A stretch of DNA of 51,985 bases from Clostridia bacterium (GTDB lineage: Bacteria > Bacillota > Clostridia > Christensenellales > Pumilibacteraceae): positions 1 to 51,985 of the forward strand of contig CAAGAW010000007.1 of NCBI GenBank assembly GCA_900767465.1, in the 5' to 3' direction. Made by a program: the position numbers and the translations under genes. The number at the start of each line of letters is the position of its first letter. Positions within the stretch are counted from its first letter, which is position 1. Positions 41,507 through 50,298 of this stretch are shown here, in pieces. The notes under the pieces were generated by a model that saw only the letters and a program-made list of their open reading frames with translations, made no database searches and was not told the origin of the DNA.

Positions 41507-43663
41507 ATGAAGAAAAAATCTTTACTTTTTCCTGCGCTTGCGCTTGCTCTTGTTTTGTCTCTGTGTCTCGCGCTTGCAGCGTGCGGCAGCGGAGGCGTAA
41601 ACGCGCTGACCGCCGAAAGCGGAGTTACCGCGGAGGGCGCGTTCGAAAACGGCTCTGCGCTTAACACCGCCCACCACGCCTCGGACAGCGAGCAGGGAAA
41701 GGCGGCTATCGCGGCGATCGACAAGCCTTACGACAACGCTAAGGTTGCCGTTTTCGACATTACTCTTACAAAGGACGGCGAAAAAACGCAACCGAACGGC
41801 AAAGTAAAAATCACTATGCCGAAGCCGTTCGAGTCCGACGGTTACGTCACCTATCACGTCAAGGACGACAACACGGTAGAGGAACTCGCAACGACGGCCG
41901 ACGGTAACAACATATCTTTCGAGACGACGAGTTTTTCGTATTTTGTCGTTGCGGGCTTGGTAAACGCCGATCAACAGCATATACACAGTTACGTCGAAAA
42001 AGTCACCGACAGAAACCTCGTAGACAATGCAACGTGCCAAAGAAAGGCCGTGTATCGGCTTGTTTGCAGTATTTGCGGCAGTCTGGGCAGAGAAACCTTC
42101 GATTACGGCAAACTTGCTCCTCACAATCTCCGCGAGGAAAAGGGCTACGATCCGCGGTGCGAAGAGCCCGGGCTTACGCACGGCAGACGTTGCGTAAACT
42201 ACGGTTGCGACTACACCGAGCAGAAGCCGATACCCGCTCTCAAGCACGATATGCAGGACGTCGCCGCCAAAGAGCCGACTTGTACCGAAAAAGGCTGGAA
42301 AGCATACAAAAGGTGCGCCCATTATTGCGGAAAAACCGATGGGTACGAGGAGATCCCCGCAACGGGACATAGTATGACAATACACGTTCCGCGCGTTGAG
42401 CCGACTTGCGAGAAGTGGGGCAACGAGGAATACAAAAAGTGTTCCAACCAAGGTTGCGATTATCATACCGAATACAAGGGCTTGCAAGCTCTCGGGCATG
42501 ATAAGCAACGGCACGATCCCTGCGAGGCAACCTGCACCGAGGACGGGTATTGGGGAAGTTACTACACCTGTAATCGCGACGGTTGCGACTATAATACAAA
42601 GGTAGAAATCCCCGCCAACGGAAAGCATAGTTACGTTTGCGACGTATGCACCACGTGCGGCGGACTTAACCCCGTCAGGTACACGCGCGAGGGCAAATAT
42701 ATCTATTTCGGTCACTGGCCGCAAACCTGCGAGCGCGACGAGACCGTAATAGCGCAACTCAACGCAATTGCGGGAAAGCCGCCACTTCCGCGTGATAAGG
42801 AAAATCCTTATAATTGGGAAAGTCACGAGGGTGCTACTTATATGTGGCAAAAAAACGTTATATATAACGGCACGAAATACCTCGGCGTTCAAATGAACGA
42901 CTATCGCGCGTCGGGGGTTTATAGTCTGCGCAGCTACATCATGGAAAACGGATATTTCACGTCTGAAGTGTACTGGTTCAAGTATGAACCGATAAAGTGG
43001 AGAATCCTCACGACAGGCGAAAAATCCGCCTATATTATGAGCGATATCGCTTTGGATTCCTTTTCGATACAGCCGAACAGAAAGAGCGAGAATCGCGACG
43101 GCTTATTTGCTGAGTACAACAATTCGACGGGTGTCCCGGACGGAACTTACGCCAACAACTGGGAATATAGTTTCATACGCCGTTGGCTGAACGAGACCTT
43201 CTACAACGAGGTTTTCAACGATTTGCAAAAAGAAATCATAAAAACCACGCGTCTCGACAACACCGCGAGAAGCTGTAATCCGAACGAGGACCCGAAGTAT
43301 TACGGCTACGGGGAAAACGCAGGGAAAAACAAGTTTGCGGATCAATGCAATAATACCGACGATAAGATATTCTTGCTGTCTTTGCGAGACGTTACCACCA
43401 CGGCGTACGGATTTAATAAAGACGTATTAGCGGAAGATTCCGCAAGGAACCTGCAAGCAACCGATTTTGCCAAATTACACGGTGCGCCGATGAATACCAA
43501 CGATAAAAAATACGTTACCTGGTACACTCGTTCGCCCGCTCCCGCCAACGGCAATCAGGGATACGCCACCTTCGTTCTTGACAGACATGCAAAGGGCGCC
43601 ATAGATAGTATCGATTTGGTGCCCGACGGCGGCGTAGTCCCCGCGCTCTGGATAACTCTTTAA
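41507..43663 (+). CDS. Surface lipoprotein with CxxC repeats and C-terminal DUF6273 domain
   Basis: 718 residues, AAAGGAG before the ATG. Lipobox L-A-A-C (C26). Residues ~60-150 are the common beta domain 'VFDITLTKDGEKTQPNGKVKITMP...FETTSFSYFVV'. Residues ~160-385 hold four or five cysteine-pair repeats ('EPTCTEKGWKAYKRC', 'ATCTEDGYWGSYYTC'). The C-terminal ~330 residues are DUF6273-like: 'KYIYFGHWPQT', 'WEYSFIRRWLN', 'DKIFLLSLRD', 'YTRSPAP' and 'GGVVPALWITL' are its landmarks. A C-type-lectin/formylglycine-enzyme-like fold is assumed for this domain; ligand unknown. It ends the three-gene surface cluster and is followed by a terminator. Confidence 0.78.
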   Translation: MKKKSLLFPALALALVLSLCLALAACGSGGVNALTAESGVTAEGAFENGSALNTAHHASDSEQGKAAIAAIDKPYDNAKVAVFDITLTKDGEKTQPNGKVKITMPKPFESDGYVTYHVKDDNTVEELATTADGNNISFETTSFSYFVVAGLVNADQQHIHSYVEKVTDRNLVDNATCQRKAVYRLVCSICGSLGRETFDYGKLAPHNLREEKGYDPRCEEPGLTHGRRCVNYGCDYTEQKPIPALKHDMQDVAAKEPTCTEKGWKAYKRCAHYCGKTDGYEEIPATGHSMTIHVPRVEPTCEKWGNEEYKKCSNQGCDYHTEYKGLQALGHDKQRHDPCEATCTEDGYWGSYYTCNRDGCDYNTKVEIPANGKHSYVCDVCTTCGGLNPVRYTREGKYIYFGHWPQTCERDETVIAQLNAIAGKPPLPRDKENPYNWESHEGATYMWQKNVIYNGTKYLGVQMNDYRASGVYSLRSYIMENGYFTSEVYWFKYEPIKWRILTTGEKSAYIMSDIALDSFSIQPNRKSENRDGLFAEYNNSTGVPDGTYANNWEYSFIRRWLNETFYNEVFNDLQKEIIKTTRLDNTARSCNPNEDPKYYGYGENAGKNKFADQCNNTDDKIFLLSLRDVTTTAYGFNKDVLAEDSARNLQATDFAKLHGAPMNTNDKKYVTWYTRSPAPANGNQGYATFVLDRHAKGAIDSIDLVPDGGVVPALWITL

Positions 43664-43710
43664 GTCGACAGTCCGAACACAAAAAACAGACAAAATCGTT
43701 AAATTCCGAC

Positions 43711-43749
43711 AAAAACGCCGTTCCGATTGTTTAAGGGACGGTGTTTTTT
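43711..43749 (+). terminator. Terminator of the surface-protein cluster
   Basis: AAAAACGCCGTTCC pairs with GGGACGGTGTTTTT (two G-U wobbles), a strong stem with a T-run. Confidence 0.88.
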
Positions 43750-43802
43750 GCGTTATCTTTTAATGAAATTTCGTCGCGCTTTATTTACCGGCGGAATTAG
43801 CA

Positions 43803-43831
43803 TTGATTTTTTCAATAATATGTGTTACAAT
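43803..43831 (+). promoter_or_regulatory. Sigma-A promoter of the MacB/FtsX-type operon
   Basis: TTGATT (43803-43808) and TACAAT (43826-43831), 17-base spacer. Confidence 0.7.
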
Positions 43832-43897
43832 AAGGTAAACGAATAGGACGCAGATTCGTCCGACCGTCTTGAAAATTCAATCGTAAAAGAGGCCGTT

Positions 43898-44599
43898 ATG
43901 GAAATTTTGTCTTTGAAACACGTAAAAAAAGAATATCATACCGGTTCGATTACCGTGTCCGCGCTCGACGACGTTTCGTTCGATCTTAAAGAGGGCGAAT
44001 TCGCGGTAATTCTCGGCGCGTCCGGCGCGGGAAAAACGACGCTGCTGAATCTTCTGGGCGGAATGGACGTCGCAACCGGCGGCGAAATCGATCTCGACGG
44101 GGTAAATATAACGGCGTTCAACAAAAAACAACTCACGAACTATCGCCGTCACGACGTAGGGTTCGTTTTTCAGTTCTATAATCTGATGCCTAACCTGACC
44201 GCGCTCGAAAACGTCGAAATCGCCGTCGAAATATGCGATAATCATCTCGATCCGAAAACCGTTCTCGAATCGGTGGGACTCGGCGACAGGCTCGACAACT
44301 TTCTTGCGGAACTTTCCGGCGGAGAACAGCAAAGGGTTTCAATTGCCCGCGCGATCGCGAAAAACCCCGAATTGATATTATGCGACGAGCCGACGGGCGC
44401 GCTCGATTACGTTACCGGCAAAAAGATTCTTAAACTTTTGCAGGATTTGTCGCGCGAGAAAAATAAACTCGTTATAGTCGTAACGCACAACGCCGCTCTT
44501 AAAGATATGGCGGACAAGGTAATAAAAATCAAAAGCGGAAAAATAGAAAGCGTCGAAACGAACGATAACCCGACGTCGGTTGAGGAGATAGAGTGGTGA
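43898..44599 (+). CDS. MacB/LolD-type ABC transporter ATP-binding protein
   Basis: 233 residues. Walker A GASGAGKT (40-47), Q-loop FQFYNLMPNLTALENVEIA, signature LSGGEQQRVSIARA (139-152), Walker B LILCDEP (159-165), then TGALD. Together these are typical of the LolD/MacB/YxdL group, which drives FtsX-type permeases. These systems do mechanical work or lipoprotein/peptide handling rather than classical transport. The last bases overlap the permease start (GTGA). The short C-terminal tail lacks the usual coupling extension. Confidence 0.92.
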   Translation: MEILSLKHVKKEYHTGSITVSALDDVSFDLKEGEFAVILGASGAGKTTLLNLLGGMDVATGGEIDLDGVNITAFNKKQLTNYRRHDVGFVFQFYNLMPNLTALENVEIAVEICDNHLDPKTVLESVGLGDRLDNFLAELSGGEQQRVSIARAIAKNPELILCDEPTGALDYVTGKKILKLLQDLSREKNKLVIVVTHNAALKDMADKVIKIKSGKIESVETNDNPTSVEEIEW

Positions 44600-46455
44600 A
44601 AACGTACTTCTATACGGTTCGCAGAATGTTCAAAAAACACCTTATACGACTCTTTTCGCTTATCGGTATCGTACTTATATCGATAGGTTTTATATCGGGA
44701 ATCGGTTCGCCTACCGATATGATCAAAGACAGCATAGAGGGCTATTATAAAGATCGGAACGTAAGCGATTTTATCGTAAAAAGCAAGACGGGCGGTTTTA
44801 CCGACGAGCAGATCGCCGCGGTAAAAGCGCGCTACGGCGACGAAAACGCAGAGCCCGGCATGTCGTTGGACGTTCGGTCGGGAGAAAAACGGTCGCTGCG
44901 TTTGTACTTCCTCGACTTTGAAAACACAAAAACGAACCTTCTCGAACTCGTCGAGGGCGAAAAGATAACGAGAGACGACGTAAATTGCGTTTACGCCGAA
45001 ACGAAAGACAACGTTATAAAAGGATATTCGGTGGGCGAAGAGGTCGAAGTCGACCTGTCTTCCGAGCTCAATCTGCCGTTTGAATACAAAATCACCGTCA
45101 CGGTCAAAGGAATAGTCAGAAGTCCGCTTACGTTCGGCAAAGACGGCGAACCGAGTTATAACAACCCCGAAGATATCGCCATTCCCGACAACATAACGGA
45201 AATAAACAAACTCGACCTGCTCGAAAATATCCTGTACTGTCCTGCCGAAGTTTGCAGCCTTATGCCGAAAGGCGATCTGTATATAAAAGCGGGGAATCGC
45301 AACCTGTTCGATTCTTTTTCGTCCGGTTACGAAAAATACGTCGAAAAAGAAAAAAACGAATTGACCGGACTTTTAGGCGAAGACGTGCGCGTAATTACGC
45401 TTTACGACAACTACAGTTTCAAGTCGGTTATCGCCAGCGCGGACAAAGTGCGCGGCATCGGCAATATCTTAATGATTATTTTCATCGCCGTAACGCTTCT
45501 CGTCGTTCTGTCGTCCATGATGAGGCTTATGGACGAGGAGCGTTCGCAAATCGCCTGCTTAAAAACGCTCGGGTACGGCTCGGTAAGCATAGTCGCAAGG
45601 TACATTTTCTTTGCGCTCGTCGCGCTTGCCGCGGGAGGAGCAGGCGGATTTTTCGTCGGGTACGGAGTTTCGTGGCTTGTGTATTTCGTGTTCGGGTACG
45701 GTCACGTCATGCCGCCCGTATCGGTGGTTGTCAATCCGAGTTATTACTTTATATCGCTCGGCGTTGTCGTCGCGGTTACGCTTATCGCCGTGTTTTCGCT
45801 CGGTATGCGGCTCACGAATAACGCTCCCGCCGATCTTCTGCGCCCTAAGCCTCCGAAAAAGGGAAAGCGGATACTGCTCGAAAGAATTCCTTTTATCTGG
45901 AAACGTCTCTCGTTCAGGTATAAATCCTCGATGAGAAACGTTTTAAGGTACAAAACGCGGTTTTTGATGATGCTCGTTTCGATAGCGGTTTCGACCGGAC
46001 TCGTGTTTGCGGGACTCGCTCTTCTCGATATGTGTCTGTTCGGCGACTTCGGCTCGCCCGCGATTATCGGAATAGCAATCGTAGTCGTCGTTTTCGCGGG
46101 GCTTCTGACCGCCGTGGTGATAAATACGCTTACGACTATAAATATAAGCGAAAGAGAACGGGAAATAGCGACTCTTATGGTTCTGGGGTATCACGACGGC
46201 GAAATATGCGGCTATATTTACCGCGAAATATATATCAGCGCGTTTTGCGGAATCGCCCTCGGTTATCCCGTCGGAACGGGACTCGCAACGCTCGTATTCA
46301 AAACGATAGGTTTCGGAACGGTCGGAAACGTCAGTTGGTTCGTGTGGCTTCTGGTTCCGCTCGTCGTACTTACGTTTACGTTGCTCGTCACGCTTATGTT
46401 AAGACCGAAAATCGTCAAAACGAAAATGAACGAAAGCCTTAAGGCGGTAGAATAA
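44593..46455 (+). CDS. FtsX/MacB-type ABC permease
   Basis: 620 residues. N-terminal membrane helix (~16-35), a ~240-residue extracytoplasmic domain (MacB_PCD-like), a three-helix FtsX unit (~293-420, including 'LVVLSSMMRLMDEERSQIACLKTLGYG'), a cytoplasmic stretch with 'RNVLRYKTRFLMML', and a second FtsX unit (~460-615) with 'SEREREIATLMVLGYHDGEI'. The E-R-x-x-E/Q-I-A-x-L-x-x-L-G-Y motif occurs in both units, as expected. A GTG start is inferred at 44593 or 44596, behind GAGGAG. One permease with duplicated units suggests a BceB/YxdM-like or general MacB exporter. No linked histidine kinase. Confidence 0.88.
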   Translation: MVKTYFYTVRRMFKKHLIRLFSLIGIVLISIGFISGIGSPTDMIKDSIEGYYKDRNVSDFIVKSKTGGFTDEQIAAVKARYGDENAEPGMSLDVRSGEKRSLRLYFLDFENTKTNLLELVEGEKITRDDVNCVYAETKDNVIKGYSVGEEVEVDLSSELNLPFEYKITVTVKGIVRSPLTFGKDGEPSYNNPEDIAIPDNITEINKLDLLENILYCPAEVCSLMPKGDLYIKAGNRNLFDSFSSGYEKYVEKEKNELTGLLGEDVRVITLYDNYSFKSVIASADKVRGIGNILMIIFIAVTLLVVLSSMMRLMDEERSQIACLKTLGYGSVSIVARYIFFALVALAAGGAGGFFVGYGVSWLVYFVFGYGHVMPPVSVVVNPSYYFISLGVVVAVTLIAVFSLGMRLTNNAPADLLRPKPPKKGKRILLERIPFIWKRLSFRYKSSMRNVLRYKTRFLMMLVSIAVSTGLVFAGLALLDMCLFGDFGSPAIIGIAIVVVVFAGLLTAVVINTLTTINISEREREIATLMVLGYHDGEICGYIYREIYISAFCGIALGYPVGTGLATLVFKTIGFGTVGNVSWFVWLLVPLVVLTFTLLVTLMLRPKIVKTKMNESLKAVE

Positions 46456-46467
46456 TCGGATATTCCG

Positions 46468-46506
46468 AAAAAGCGAGGTACGATACGTGTCGTGCCTCGC
46501 TTTTTT
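46468..46506 (+). terminator. Terminator of the MacB/FtsX-type operon
   Basis: AAAAAGCGAGG...CCTCGCTTTTTT stem of about 15 bp (small internal mismatches) with T-run. Confidence 0.9.
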
Positions 46507-46649
46507 CCGTCTCGCAAAAAATCGGGTGTTTTTTGTCGCGTTTACCCCTAAAAACCCGGAATCCGGGTTTGCGGATCTTATCGCGGCAACGGTTGCGGCA
46601 TAATGCGTCGTCCGCCCCGAAAATATTTAAATTTTTTTTGCAAAAACTC

Positions 46650-46678
46650 TTGACAACGCGATAATTAAGATGTATAAT
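46650..46678 (+). promoter_or_regulatory. Heat-shock operon promoter
   Basis: TTGACA (46650-46655) and TATAAT (46673-46678), 17-base spacer: full sigma-A consensus. The CIRCE element begins 4 bases after the -10 box, so HrcA bound there would block initiation. Confidence 0.95.
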
Positions 46679-46681
46679 GTA

Positions 46682-46731
46682 TTAGCAATCGAAAGAAGAG
46701 AGTGCTAATAAACAAGACAAACGATTGCTAA
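46682..46731 (+). promoter_or_regulatory. CIRCE operator (HrcA site) with an extra half-site
   Basis: TTAGCAATC (46682-46690), 9 bases, GAGTGCTAA (46700-46708): CIRCE with one departure from the consensus TTAGCACTC in the left arm. A third element, CGATTGCTAA (46722-46731), is a perfect 10-base reverse complement of TTAGCAATCG (46682-46691). It may be an additional half-site or a leader hairpin. A 140-base leader follows before hrcA. Confidence 0.9.
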
Positions 46732-46849
46732 ACCGTAACCGGACCGCAGATACGGGCGCGGCGGAGGAGAGGCGAGAGCGAGCGGATAGGCACCGTAAAA
46801 TCGTACGATTGAAAAATCAGACCGCGGGGAGCGGAAAGGAGCGGACGAA

Positions 46850-47896
46850 ATGGCAATATCTCCGAGAAAGGAAAAGATAATTCAGGCCGTGGTAGACAGC
46901 TACATCGTAAGTTGCGAGCCTATCTCTTCGGCGCAGATCAAAAACGATTATCTGCCCGAACTCAGTTCCGCGACGATCCGTAACGAACTTGCCGCGCTCG
47001 AAGAAATGGGTTATCTCGAACAGCCTCACACTTCGGCTGGACGGATTCCGACGGCGGAAGCGTACAAACTTTACGTCAACAAGCTGATGCCGCGACACCG
47101 CCTCACAAAAAGCGAACTCAAAGTAATGAACAGTTACTTCGACCGCAAGATAACCGAAATCGACGACATGCTGCGTTCCACCGCGAAAATGATTTCGGAA
47201 ATATCCGGACTTACGGGCGTGGCGATGATACCGGACCTTAGCGGCGCGGTAATCGAATCGGTCAAGATCGTAAAACTCAATTCGACCTCGGCTCTCGTGA
47301 TTATCGTGACAAACCTCGGCGTGCTTAAAGACGCGAAGATCGAACTTAACTCGGATATGCCGGAAAGTTACTTTATAGCGGCGAGCGAGTTCATAACGGA
47401 CGCGTTCGGCGGGCATACCATCGGCGAGGTCGTCGAACCGGACGAGCTTATCGACGGCGTAAAACGCGAGTACGAAAACCTCTTCCGCGCGATAATCGAC
47501 ATACTCGAGGATTACGTAAGCGGCGGCGGAGTCGGCGACATAGTCCTTGAAGGAAGTTCCAAAATCCTCGACCAGCCCGAATACGCAAACGTCAAAAAAG
47601 CGCGCGCGATGCTCGGAATGTTAGAGGAGAAGGACCGACTTCTTCCGATGTTCAAAACGCAGGACGGCGTGGACTTTTCGGTGCGTATCGGCAGGGAAAA
47701 CGAACTTGCGGAAGGCGTTCCGGAATGTGCGATAGTAACGATGAGTTACAAAGTCAACGGCGTGTCGGTAGGTAACGCGGGCGTTATCGGACCTATTCGT
47801 ATGGATTACTCGAAGGTGCTTTCGGTGCTTGACTACGTCGGCAAAACGATAAACGCGGACGAGGATAAAGACAAGGAGCAAAACGACAAAAAATGA
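46850..47896 (+). CDS. hrcA: Heat-inducible transcription repressor HrcA
   Basis: 348 residues, AAAGGAG before the ATG. N-terminal winged helix: 'AISPRKEKIIQAVVDSYI', 'EPISSAQIKNDY', 'LSSATIRNELAALEEMGYLEQPHTSAGRIPT', the last being the strongest family signature. The C-terminal GAF-like dimer domain ends in 'VGNAGVIGPIRMDYSKVLSVLDYVG'. HrcA binds CIRCE and is kept active by GroEL, so the operon is induced when misfolded protein accumulates. It autoregulates through the operator upstream. It overlaps grpE by 4 bases. Confidence 0.97.
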   Translation: MAISPRKEKIIQAVVDSYIVSCEPISSAQIKNDYLPELSSATIRNELAALEEMGYLEQPHTSAGRIPTAEAYKLYVNKLMPRHRLTKSELKVMNSYFDRKITEIDDMLRSTAKMISEISGLTGVAMIPDLSGAVIESVKIVKLNSTSALVIIVTNLGVLKDAKIELNSDMPESYFIAASEFITDAFGGHTIGEVVEPDELIDGVKREYENLFRAIIDILEDYVSGGGVGDIVLEGSSKILDQPEYANVKKARAMLGMLEEKDRLLPMFKTQDGVDFSVRIGRENELAEGVPECAIVTMSYKVNGVSVGNAGVIGPIRMDYSKVLSVLDYVGKTINADEDKDKEQNDKK

Positions 47897-48438
47897 AAGA
47901 CGAGAAAATAAAAGAGGTCGGAACGGAAACAGCGGAACCGACCGAAGAAAAACAGGAAATCACGATCGACGGACTTATCGGCGAGATCGCGGAGATCAAG
48001 TCGAAAGCCGAGCAGGAAAGTAGGCGCGCGGACGAAATGACGGATATGGCGCAACGGCTTCAGGCGGAATTCGACAATTACCGCCGCCGCACCAACGACA
48101 ACGCCCGCCGCGCACGCGAGGACGCAACGATCGAGGTTATAAAAAAGATTCTTCCGCTTACCGACGTAATCGCTCAGGCGACGCAGATGGTAGCGGACGA
48201 AAACGTGCAAAAAGGATTCAGAATGATTTCCGATCAGGTGGCCGATATTCTCAAAGGATACGGCGTGACGGAGATCGAGGCGGAAGGTAAACCGTTCGAT
48301 CCGCGGTTTCACGAAGCGGTAATGCAGACTCCCGCCGAAAAGGAAGAGGATCGGGACACCGTGAAAACGGTTTTCCAGAAAGGTTACGTCATGGGCGATC
48401 GCGTAATCCGCGCCGCTCGTGTAATAATTAACAAATAA
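47893..48438 (+). CDS. grpE: Nucleotide exchange factor GrpE
   Basis: 181 residues. An acidic, disordered N-terminus leads into a long coiled coil with 'AQRLQAEFDNYRRRTNDNARRAREDATIEV', then the C-terminal beta domain 'GVTEIEAEGKPFDPRFHEAVMQ' and 'DTVKTVFQKGYVMGDRVIRAARVIIN', all family landmarks. GrpE releases ADP from DnaK. It starts inside the hrcA stop (ATGA) and precedes dnaK. Confidence 0.97.
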   Translation: MKDEKIKEVGTETAEPTEEKQEITIDGLIGEIAEIKSKAEQESRRADEMTDMAQRLQAEFDNYRRRTNDNARRAREDATIEVIKKILPLTDVIAQATQMVADENVQKGFRMISDQVADILKGYGVTEIEAEGKPFDPRFHEAVMQTPAEKEEDRDTVKTVFQKGYVMGDRVIRAARVIINK

Positions 48439-48459
48439 GTTTTCAGGAGGATATTTATT

Positions 48460-50280
48460 ATGGGAAAGATTATAGGAATTGACTTAGGAACTACCAACTC
48501 GTGCGTTGCGGTGCTCGAAGGCGGCGAGCCCGTCGTTATCCCCAACAGCGAAGGTTCGAGAACGACCCCGTCGGTTATAGGTTTTGCAAAGGACGGCGAG
48601 AGACTCGTCGGTCAGGTCGCAAAGCATCAGGCTGTCGCAAACCCCGACAGAACGGTAATTTCGATCAAGCGCGAAATGGGTTCCGATTATAAATTCACGG
48701 TAGACGGTAAGTCTTATTCGCCGCAGGAACTGAGCGCGATGATTCTTACCAAACTTAAAACGGACGCCGAGAGTTACCTCGGTCAGAAAGTAACCGAAGC
48801 GGTTATCACCGTTCCCGCTTACTTTACCGACGCTCAGCGTCAGGCAACCAAAGACGCCGGACGTATCGCGGGTCTCGACGTAAAGCGTATCATCAACGAA
48901 CCCACCGCGGCGGCTCTTGCTTACGGACTCGACAAGGGTAAGGACAAGAACCAGAAAGTATTCATCTACGACCTCGGCGGCGGCACGTTCGATATTTCGA
49001 TTCTCGAGATCGGCGACGGTGTGTTCGAGGTTCTCGCTACCGCGGGTAACAACCGTCTCGGCGGCGACGACTTCGACCAGCGCATCATGAACTACCTCGT
49101 CGACACCTTCAAAAAGGATACCGGCGTGGACCTCGGCAAAGACCGTATGGCTATGCAGAGACTTAAAGAGGCTGCCGAGAAAGCAAAAATCGAACTTTCC
49201 AACCTCAACAACACCAAGATCAGCCTTCCGTTCATTTCGATGGGCGAGAGCGGCCCGCTTCACCTCGACGTCGACCTCAGCCGTCAGAAATTCGAAGCGC
49301 TTATTTCCGACCTCGTTCAGCAGACGGTGGATCTTACCAAACGCGCAATGTCCGACGCCGGATTCACCGCGGATCAGATCGACAAGGTTATCCTCGTCGG
49401 CGGCTCGACCCGTGTGCCGTGCGTAGTGGACGCGGTAAGAAAAGTTACCGGCAAAGAGCCGTTCAAGGGAATCAACCCCGACGAATGCGTCGCTATCGGC
49501 GCGGCTATTCAGGGTGGCGTTCTCGGCGGCGACGTAAAGGACGTTCTTCTTCTCGACGTAACCCCGCTGTCGCTCGGTATCGAGACGATGGGCGGCGTAT
49601 GCACCAAAATCATCGATCGTAACACCACTATCCCCACCAAGAAGTCGCAGATATTCTCGACCGCCGCGGACAATCAGCCTGCAGTCGACATTCACGTACT
49701 TCAGGGCGAACGTCCCATGGCTGCGGACAACAAAACGCTTGCTCGTTTCGAACTCGGCGGAATCGCGCCCGCGCCCAGAGGAATCCCGCAGATCGAAGTT
49801 ACGTTCGACATCGACGCCAACGGTATAGTTCACGTTTCGGCTAAGGATAAAGGCACCGGTAAGGAGCAGTCCGTAACCATTACGGCTTCGTCCAACCTCA
49901 GCGAAGAGGATATTCAGCGCGCTATCGACGACGCGGAGAAATTCGCAGCCGACGACGCTAAACGTAAAGAGGCGGTAGACGCGAAGAACGGACTCGATAC
50001 GCTCGTGTTCCAGATCGAGAAGGTTATTTCCGAATCGGGCGAGAAGATCGCAGCCGACGACAAGACCAGACTCGAAGAAGCGGTCGCAAAAGCAAAAGAA
50101 ACGCTTAAAGGCGACGACCTCGACGCCATCAAGAAAGAAACCGAGGAACTTCAGAAGGTTTCCAACGAAGTGTTTACCAAACTTTACGCTCAGGCGGGCG
50201 GCAATCCGACCGAAGGCGGCGCGCAGGGCGGTAACGGCGGCGCAAACGACGACAACGTAGTAGACGCGGAAGAAGTGTAA
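48460..50280 (+). CDS. dnaK: Chaperone DnaK (Hsp70)
   Basis: 606 residues, AGGAGG before the ATG. Begins 'GKIIGIDLGTTNSCVAV' (phosphate-1). 'VPAYFTDAQRQATKDAG', 'IINEPTAAALAYG' and 'DLGGGTFDISILEIGDG' are the other ATPase signatures; the catalytic Thr lies in the last region. The substrate domain holds 'DVTPLSLGIETMGG' and 'GERPMAADNKTLARFEL'. The tail is a helical lid, then 'GGNGGANDDNVVDAEEV'. It lacks the extra linker loop of Gram-negative DnaK, as usual for Firmicutes. Works with GrpE and DnaJ encoded beside it. Codon usage suggests strong expression. Confidence 0.98.
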   Translation: MGKIIGIDLGTTNSCVAVLEGGEPVVIPNSEGSRTTPSVIGFAKDGERLVGQVAKHQAVANPDRTVISIKREMGSDYKFTVDGKSYSPQELSAMILTKLKTDAESYLGQKVTEAVITVPAYFTDAQRQATKDAGRIAGLDVKRIINEPTAAALAYGLDKGKDKNQKVFIYDLGGGTFDISILEIGDGVFEVLATAGNNRLGGDDFDQRIMNYLVDTFKKDTGVDLGKDRMAMQRLKEAAEKAKIELSNLNNTKISLPFISMGESGPLHLDVDLSRQKFEALISDLVQQTVDLTKRAMSDAGFTADQIDKVILVGGSTRVPCVVDAVRKVTGKEPFKGINPDECVAIGAAIQGGVLGGDVKDVLLLDVTPLSLGIETMGGVCTKIIDRNTTIPTKKSQIFSTAADNQPAVDIHVLQGERPMAADNKTLARFELGGIAPAPRGIPQIEVTFDIDANGIVHVSAKDKGTGKEQSVTITASSNLSEEDIQRAIDDAEKFAADDAKRKEAVDAKNGLDTLVFQIEKVISESGEKIAADDKTRLEEAVAKAKETLKGDDLDAIKKETEELQKVSNEVFTKLYAQAGGNPTEGGAQGGNGGANDDNVVDAEEV

Positions 50281-50298
50281 TCCGCGTCGGGAGTAACA

